Source of the DNA: Rugosimonospora sp036494675
GTDB lineage: Bacteria > Actinomycetota > Actinomycetes > Mycobacteriales > Micromonosporaceae
Direction: 5' to 3'
Length of the DNA: 10,802 nt
Assembly (NCBI GenBank): GCA_036494675.1
Contig: DASXOA010000237.1
Coordinates: 1 to 10,802, forward strand
Below are positions 6,165 to 10,802 of this stretch, one piece after another. Under the pieces are notes generated by a model. The model was not told the DNA's origin. It saw only the letters and a program-made list of their open reading frames with translations, and searched no databases. Position numbers and translations under genes: made by a program. Numbering within the stretch: position 1 is the first letter of the stretch; each line of letters opens with the position of its first letter.

Positions 6165-7166
6165 CTACCCCCCGGCGGCCTGCTCGCGCAGGGCCCGCGC
6201 ATGCTGCTCCAGCGGCACCAGTTCCCCGAACAACCGCAGGTGCTCGTCGACGTGGGTGACCGGGTTGAGCCGCTGGAGCCTGGACTTCAACTCCATGATC
6301 CGCCGCGTCACACTCGGCAGTTGCAGCCGGGCCAGGGTCACCGCCACGTACCGGGGGTCCGGTTCCCCGGACAGGTGCAGCGGATCGACCGCCAGCTCGC
6401 CGACCAGCGCCTTGGCGGCCAGGTCGGCGCACGTGTCGCGGATGCGCTCGACCCATACCGCGCCGCCGACCGCCACCGACGCGCCGCCCGCCTCGGCGAT
6501 CGCCTCCCGCACCGCGGCGTGTACCGGATGCTGGTACGCCTCCGCGGGGATCGAGTCGAACATCGGGCCGGCGAGCACCGGCGCCTGGAGCGCCAACTTC
6601 AGCGCTTCCCGCTCCACCATGCCCTGCGGGCTGTCCGGCGCGACGGCGGCCCGGGCCGGGGCCGCGGCGGTACCGGACCGTCCGGCGGCCGTGTTCACCG
6701 CGCGCAGCACCGGCTCGACGTCCATGCCCAGGTCGCCGGCGAGCTTGCGGGCGTACTCGGGCCGCTTCTCCCGGTCCTTGATCTTCGCGACCAGCGGCGC
6801 GGTGCGACGCATGGCGTCGACCCGGCCCTCGACCGTGTTCAGGTCGTAGCGCGACAGCACCGAACGCAGCGCGAAGTCGACCAGCGGCTCGCGGCGGGCG
6901 ACCAGATCTCGCACGGCCGCGTCCCCCTTGGCCAGCCGCAGCTCGCACGGGTCCATGTTGTCCGGGCCGACCGCGATGAACGTCCGCCCGACGAAACGCT
7001 GGTCGTCCTCGAAGGCGCGCAGCGCCGCCTTCTGCCCGGCCGCGTCGCCGTCGAACGTGAAGATGATCTCCCCGGCCACGCCGTCGGTGTCCATCAGCAG
7101 CCGTCGCAGCACCCCGATGTGGTCGCTGCCGAACGCCGTACCGCAGGTGGCGACGGCCGTCGGCAC
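6165..7166 (-). CDS. dnaG: DnaG C-terminal part after the UGA (up to 333 aa if restarted)
   Basis: Same frame as the N-terminal part. It holds the rest of TOPRIM (TCGTAFGSDHIGVLRRLL, FTFDGDAAGQKA with the two metal-binding aspartates), the DPCELRLAKGDAAVRDLV region, and a C-terminal helical domain expected to contact the DnaB helicase. The first possible restart is a GTG at 7166, five codons after the UGA. It has no convincing Shine-Dalgarno sequence, so independent translation looks poor. It more likely belongs to one continuous DnaG. Confidence 0.6.
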   Translation of the reverse strand: MPTAVATCGTAFGSDHIGVLRRLLMDTDGVAGEIIFTFDGDAAGQKAALRAFEDDQRFVGRTFIAVGPDNMDPCELRLAKGDAAVRDLVARREPLVDFALRSVLSRYDLNTVEGRVDAMRRTAPLVAKIKDREKRPEYARKLAGDLGMDVEPVLRAVNTAAGRSGTAAAPARAAVAPDSPQGMVEREALKLALQAPVLAGPMFDSIPAEAYQHPVHAAVREAIAEAGGASVAVGGAVWVERIRDTCADLAAKALVGELAVDPLHLSGEPDPRYVAVTLARLQLPSVTRRIMELKSRLQRLNPVTHVDEHLRLFGELVPLEQHARALREQAAGG

Positions 7167-7169
7167 CTG
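7144..7169 (-). other. 26-nt hairpin just downstream of the in-frame UGA
   Basis: On the minus strand CAGGTG-C-CGAC-GGCC-GTCG-C-CACCTG forms a stem of 6 bp, one C/C mismatch and 4 bp, with a GGCC loop. It begins 9 nt after the UGA, and the loop starts about 21 nt after it. An alternative 6-bp hairpin (CACCTG-gcg-CAGGTG) abuts the UGA directly. The geometry resembles bacterial SECIS elements, but the bases also encode conserved DnaG residues in GC-rich DNA. Confidence 0.3.
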
Positions 7170-7178
7170 CGCCAGGTG

Positions 7179-8006
7179 TCAGGCCATCACGTCGGTGTAC
7201 CCCTCGACGACCACGACCCGGCCCTGCTTGGCGATCTCCCGTCTGGCCTGGTCGATGCCGTAGAGCACGTGGGACTTCTTGTACAGCGGCGACTCCGGCG
7301 TGTTGAGGTACTTCGGCCCGTCGTCGTCATCGAACAGCTTGCGCGCACCGAAGCCGATCACGTCGCCGGCCAGATCCCTGATCGGCCACACCAGTCGCCG
7401 GCGGAACCGGTCGATCAGCGACCCCGACCGGGCCGGCTTGGCCAGGCCACCGGTGGTCATCTCGGCCGCGGTGAACCCCCGCTGGCGCAGGTGCTTGACC
7501 AGGGCGTCCCAGCCGTCGGGGGCGAAACCGCAGCCGTAGGTCCGCGCGGTGTCGCGGTCGAACCCCCGCTGGGCCAGGAACTCCCGGGCCGCTCGCGCAC
7601 CGGGGGTGGCCAACTGCTCCGCGTAGAACTCGGCCGCGGCCCGGTGCGCCTCGATCAGGCGTTGCCGCTGACCCTGCTGGCGTACCGGTGCCGGGCCGGC
7701 ATCGACGTAACGCAGCTGGATGCCGGCCTTGCCGGCCAGCCGCTCGATCGCCTCGACGAAGGCCAGGTGCTCGGTCTCCATGACGAAGCGGATCGCGTCC
7801 CCGCCGGCGCCACAGCCGTGGCAGAAGTAGACGTTGCGCGCCGAGGACACGGTGAAGGACGGCGTCTTCTCGTCGTGGAACGGGCACAGTCCCTTGAGGT
7901 TGCCGCCACCCGCCGGCTTCAGCGTGACCTGCTCGGAGATCACGTCCACGATCGACGTACGGTCGCGTACCAGCGCGATATCCTCGTCGCGGATCTTGCC
8001 TGCCAT
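7179..8006 (-). CDS. dnaG: DnaG N-terminal part up to the UGA (275 aa)
   Basis: If the UGA terminates, this product contains the zinc-binding domain (GLCPFHDEKTPSF, YFCHGCGAGGD), the RNA-polymerase-like N-terminal core (FAPDGWDALVKHL, RRRLVWPIRDLAGDVIGFGARKL, YLNTPESPLYKKSHVLYG) and only the first strand of TOPRIM with its catalytic glutamate (E268). It lacks the DGD metal-binding motif, so it should not be an active primase alone. The start ATG and GGAGGTGA ribosome-binding site are strong. Confidence 0.75.
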   Translation of the reverse strand: MAGKIRDEDIALVRDRTSIVDVISEQVTLKPAGGGNLKGLCPFHDEKTPSFTVSSARNVYFCHGCGAGGDAIRFVMETEHLAFVEAIERLAGKAGIQLRYVDAGPAPVRQQGQRQRLIEAHRAAAEFYAEQLATPGARAAREFLAQRGFDRDTARTYGCGFAPDGWDALVKHLRQRGFTAAEMTTGGLAKPARSGSLIDRFRRRLVWPIRDLAGDVIGFGARKLFDDDDGPKYLNTPESPLYKKSHVLYGIDQARREIAKQGRVVVVEGYTDVMA

Positions 8007-8062
8007 CCGGTCGGGTCACCTCCGGCATATATCCTGCCCTGCCCGCGCCGGCTCCGACGAGC

Positions 8063-8096
8063 GGGCCGGGTGACGCGCCGGGCCGGGTGACGCGCC
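8063..8096. repeat. 17-bp perfect tandem duplication between dnaG and the divergent gene
   Basis: gggccgggtgacgcgcc occurs at 8063-8079 and again at 8080-8096 without a gap. It sits in the 146-bp region between the divergent starts at 8006 and 8153, so it may affect spacing of promoter elements. No clear -35/-10 pair is visible. An AT-rich gcatatatcc at 8025-8034 is the best -10-like sequence for dnaG, but it does not fit TANNNT well. Confidence 0.8.
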
Positions 8097-8152
8097 GGGG
8101 ACGCTGGCCGGATCGCGCGCCGGATACGCGGGCGAGCGGGAGGATCGAGGAC

Positions 8153-8479
8153 ATGGCGAAGGTTCGCGACGAGCGGCTGTGCTGGCTGGCGGTACGCGAC
8201 CAGCTGGACCGGCGCAGCCGGCGCAGGTCGGTGCTGGGGAGGTTCCTCGGCAACTTCACGCCCTCCGGGCGCGGCTTCGGCGCCGACCTGACCCGCGGCT
8301 CGGTCAAGTCCCGGATGATGCGGTACTCGTTCGCGGTCGAGGACGTGGCCCAGCGGCTGGCGCCCGAGGAACGGCAGGTGCTGCGGGAGACCGGTCAGGT
8401 ACCGGACTGGTTCCTCGGTGCCGTGGAGAAGCGCTTCCGCGAGCTGCGCTGGCGGCGCAAGGGCGGCGTCTTCGGCTGA
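8153..8479 (+). CDS. Conserved hypothetical protein, divergent from dnaG (108 aa)
   Basis: The start is ATG at 8153, preceded by gggagg and by gagg close to the start. The protein is small, basic and soluble, with no signal or membrane segment: MAKVRDERLCWLAVRDQLDR, SVLGRFLGNFTPSGRGFGADLTRGS, MMRYSFAVEDVAQRLAPEERQVLRETGQVPDWFLGAVEKRFRE in pieces, and a basic end RWRRKGGVFG. The frame is open upstream to an ATG at 8087, but that extension is made of the tandem repeat. I recognise it as resembling short actinobacterial hypothetical proteins but know no function. It ends 12 bp from the convergent transglycosylase-like gene, with no room for a separate terminator. Confidence 0.72.
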   Translation: MAKVRDERLCWLAVRDQLDRRSRRRSVLGRFLGNFTPSGRGFGADLTRGSVKSRMMRYSFAVEDVAQRLAPEERQVLRETGQVPDWFLGAVEKRFRELRWRRKGGVFG

Positions 8480-8491
8480 GGCAGGCCCGGG

Positions 8492-9424
8492 TCAGGTCAG
8501 CGCGCCGACCACCCGCTCGGCGAGGGCCTCGTGCCTGCGGTACGCGCTCGGGTAGGCCGAGCGCTGGACCGCCTGGGCGGCGGCGGAGACGCTCATGGAC
8601 TGCCAGCCCCGTACCCGTACCAGGCGGTCGAAGAACAGCCCGGCCGAGGTGGCCGGATCCATCAGGTGCGCCACCGTGCCCCAGCCCTGGCTGGGTCGCT
8701 GCTGGAACAGGCCCACCGAGTCGTGGTCGGATCCGACGCCCTGATGCGCGAGGGCGAGCGATGCCGGAACCCTGCGGTTGGCGACGTTGCGCAGGCTGCT
8801 CTCCTGCAGGCCGGTCGCGATCGCCACGACCATGGCGCGATTCGGCAACCCACGCCGCCGCGCGACCGCCACGATGGTGACGGCGTTGCCGGTCTGCACC
8901 TGGTCCAGGCCGGACACTGGCGGATGCGGCGCCGGCGACGACGGGGCCGGGACGGACGGCCGCGACGACGGGGCCGGGACGGACGCCGACGACTCGGGCG
9001 GGGCGCTGCGTGCCAGGGCCCGGGAGACGTCGTTGCCGGCGGCCCTGAGCGGATCGGCCATCGGGTCGGCCGTGCGCGGATCGGCCATGTGCGGCGCGAC
9101 CGAGCCGGTCGGCGGCGCTGGCCACCCCAGGTCGTACAGCAGGACGCCAGACGCCCCGGCCGCGACGGCGCAGGCGGCCGAGGCCATCGCGAACCGGTAC
9201 CGGCGCCGCGGTGCCACCCGGCGGCCGGCCACCACGGCGGGCACGGCGGTCGTCGCAGGCATGGCGGTCGTCGCAGGCATGTCGGTCGTCGCGGGTCGCT
9301 CCCGGTGGCGGCGCCGCTGCCTCCCGGCGCTCTCCCGATGCCGTCCCCGGCCGGTGGCCGGGACGGGTAAGAGCGGATCCGCAGTAGATTGCCCGGTCTC
9401 GTCGCTTTCACTGTGAATAGTCAC
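8492..9424 (-). CDS. Membrane-anchored lytic transglycosylase-like protein (310 aa)
   Basis: The layout is a basic, disordered cytoplasmic N-terminus (1-75), one transmembrane segment (about 78-98, FAMASAACAVAAGASGVLLY), an extracytoplasmic Ala/Pro/Ser linker (about 100-175), and a globular C-terminal domain (about 176-305). That domain has IATGLQESSLRN with a likely lysozyme-type catalytic Glu (E208), DSVGLFQQRPSQGWGT (235-250) and WQSMSVSAAAQAVQRSAYPSAY. This is a lysozyme/SLT-like fold that I associate with Micromonosporaceae surface proteins; peptidoglycan cleavage is likely but unproven. Tandem repeats occur in both disordered parts (9241-9294 and 8935-8988). The GTG at 9424 has no Shine-Dalgarno sequence and lies in an 18-bp palindrome, so the start is uncertain. 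A downstream ATG at 9280 is possible but would remove 48 residues. Confidence 0.8.
   Translation of the reverse strand: MTIHSESDETGQSTADPLLPVPATGRGRHRESAGRQRRRHRERPATTDMPATTAMPATTAVPAVVAGRRVAPRRRYRFAMASAACAVAAGASGVLLYDLGWPAPPTGSVAPHMADPRTADPMADPLRAAGNDVSRALARSAPPESSASVPAPSSRPSVPAPSSPAPHPPVSGLDQVQTGNAVTIVAVARRRGLPNRAMVVAIATGLQESSLRNVANRRVPASLALAHQGVGSDHDSVGLFQQRPSQGWGTVAHLMDPATSAGLFFDRLVRVRGWQSMSVSAAAQAVQRSAYPSAYRRHEALAERVVGALT
8935..8988. repeat. 27-bp tandem duplication in the transglycosylase-like gene linker
   Basis: Two copies with a 27-bp period (8935-8961, 8962-8988), identical over their first 24 bp (core cgacgacggggccgggac). The nine-codon unit gives SVPAPSSRP then SVPAPSSPA on the minus strand, in the extracytoplasmic linker. 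Confidence 0.85.
9241..9294. repeat. Three tandem 18-bp units in the transglycosylase-like gene N-terminus
   Basis: Units at 9241-9258, 9259-9276 and 9277-9294, each close to gcatggcggtcgtcgcag. The six-codon period gives PATTDM, PATTAM and PATTAV on the minus strand, before the membrane segment. Confidence 0.9.
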
Positions 9425-9427
9425 AGT
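9410..9427. promoter_or_regulatory. 18-bp palindrome over the start codon, possible operator
   Basis: ACTGTGA-atag-TCACAGT is a perfect 7-bp inverted repeat with a 4-bp spacer, in the most AT-rich patch of this region. It covers the GTG at 9424-9422. The half sites TGTGA/TCACA are those of CRP/FNR-family regulators, but the standard spacing is 6 bp, not 4. It may be an operator for another dimeric regulator or an mRNA hairpin that limits initiation. Confidence 0.45.
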
Positions 9428-9512
9428 TCGTTAAACGCCTGAGATCGCGCCGGCGCCGCGACACGCGTCACCGGGCCCCCGACACGCCGGGCCACCGCCC
9501 CGTTCTCACTCC

Positions 9513-9592
9513 ATCGGGGGACGCGCAGCCGGAGCCGGGTTGTGGCGGAGGCGAGCCCCCTCCGCGCGATCGGGGGACGCGCAGCCGGAGCC
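9513..9592. repeat. 24-bp direct repeat with hairpin between copies, upstream of the beta-helix lipoprotein
   Basis: A perfect 24-bp repeat, beginning atcgggggacgcgcagcc and ending ggagcc, lies at 9513-9536 and 9569-9592, a 56-bp period. Between the copies a 7-bp hairpin GCGGAGG/CCTCCGC with a 7-nt loop (9545-9565) can form. The block sits 20-110 bp before the candidate -10 box at 9613. The 9425-9624 stretch holds no gene that I can support. Confidence 0.85.
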
Positions 9593-9612
9593 CGGCGCAG
9601 GCGCCGCGGCCT

Positions 9613-9618
9613 TAGAGT
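9613..9618 (+). promoter_or_regulatory. Candidate -10 box (TAGAGT) of a leaderless transcript
   Basis: TAGAGT-CGACCG-GTG places a TANNNT box exactly 6 nt before the GTG at 9625. No Shine-Dalgarno sequence precedes the GTG and no good -35 is visible. The layout is the same as at the ABC operon promoter. Confidence 0.5.
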
Positions 9619-9624
9619 CGACCG

Positions 9625-10802
<1,178 letters not shown>

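Larger units (their letters stand above)
6165..8006 (-). pseudogene. dnaG: DNA primase DnaG, interrupted by an in-frame UGA at codon 276
   Basis: The full reading frame spans 614 codons including the final stop, normal for DnaG. It encodes the primase that makes RNA primers for replication. The CHC2 zinc finger (C41, H44, C62, C65), the RNA-polymerase core and the TOPRIM domain are all recognisable. A single TGA at 7181-7179 interrupts the frame between VVVVEGYTDVMA and HLAQVPTAVATCGTAFG, where relatives, from memory, carry Cys or Met. There is no frameshift or deletion, and sequence on both sides is well conserved. The stop separates E268 from D319 and D321 of the TOPRIM site. Either the base is wrong, or the gene is inactivated, or the UGA is read through. 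The ATG at 8006 has the strong ribosome-binding site GGAGGTGA. I call it a pseudogene only formally, since dnaG is normally essential. Confidence 0.85.

Noticed and set aside
3472..6849. Plus-strand open frame of 1125 codons
   Set aside because: It runs antisense across the ABC operon and dnaG, has His/Arg/Gln/Asp-rich low-complexity translation, and no domain is recognisable. It is a by-product of high third-position G+C in the real minus-strand genes.
6160..6948. 263-codon upstream extension of the 191-aa dnaG neighbour
   Set aside because: It overlaps dnaG codons on the same strand in another frame, with Gly/Arg/Ala-rich composition. The ATG at 6159 directly follows the dnaG stop and starts a coherent protein.
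7144..7181. Confident call of DnaG as a selenoprotein
   Set aside because: Only loose structural rules are met. The residue is not catalytic and no sel genes are visible in the window, so it is kept as a low-weight hypothesis.
6201..8090. Plus-strand open frame of 629 codons
   Set aside because: It is antisense to dnaG with composition typical of a shadow frame. The dnaG protein motifs on the other strand are unambiguous.

Overview
The window is about 70% G+C with strong actinobacterial features: GTG starts, TANNNT -10 boxes directly before start codons, TGA/TAG stops, and a transglycosylase-like protein of a type I know from Micromonosporaceae. Micromonosporaceae is an inference from memory of protein families, not a computed placement.

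Layout. (1) 1-670: the 5' end of a conserved hypothetical gene (minus, runs off the left edge), then tRNA-Met/Ile2 (CAU) and tRNA-Asn (GUU), both minus. (2) 671-1293: a long intergenic stretch of degenerate GC-rich repeats with no believable gene. (3) 1294-1611: a small YtxH-like membrane protein (plus), which meets the following operon at a strong bidirectional hairpin terminator. (4) 5499 down to 1723: a tight minus-strand operon, ATPase - ABC-2 permease - ABC-2 permease - ThuA-like protein, with zero, short or overlapping junctions and a probable leaderless promoter. (5) 8006 down to 5584: dnaG (primase) and a small conserved partner gene. (6) 8153-8479: a 108-aa conserved hypothetical gene, divergent from dnaG. 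(7) 9424 down to 8492: a membrane-anchored transglycosylase-like protein. (8) 9625 to the right edge: a lipoprotein with a parallel beta-helix, probably also leaderless.

The most striking observation is that dnaG, normally essential, reads 275 codons, hits an in-frame UGA inside its TOPRIM domain, then continues in the same frame for 338 more sense codons with the family sequence intact. The stop separates the catalytic EGYTD motif from the DGD motif. A base error, a true nonsense mutation with another primase elsewhere, or UGA readthrough/recoding are all possible. A 26-nt hairpin just downstream happens to have the rough geometry of a bacterial SECIS, but selenocysteine remains an unlikely reading.

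Other notable signals are in-frame tandem minisatellites in disordered linkers of three genes, an 18-bp palindrome over the start of the transglycosylase-like gene, a 24-bp direct repeat upstream of the beta-helix lipoprotein, and the translational coupling of a ThuA-like protein to an ABC-2 exporter. I saw no CRISPR array, insertion sequence, integrase or phage gene.
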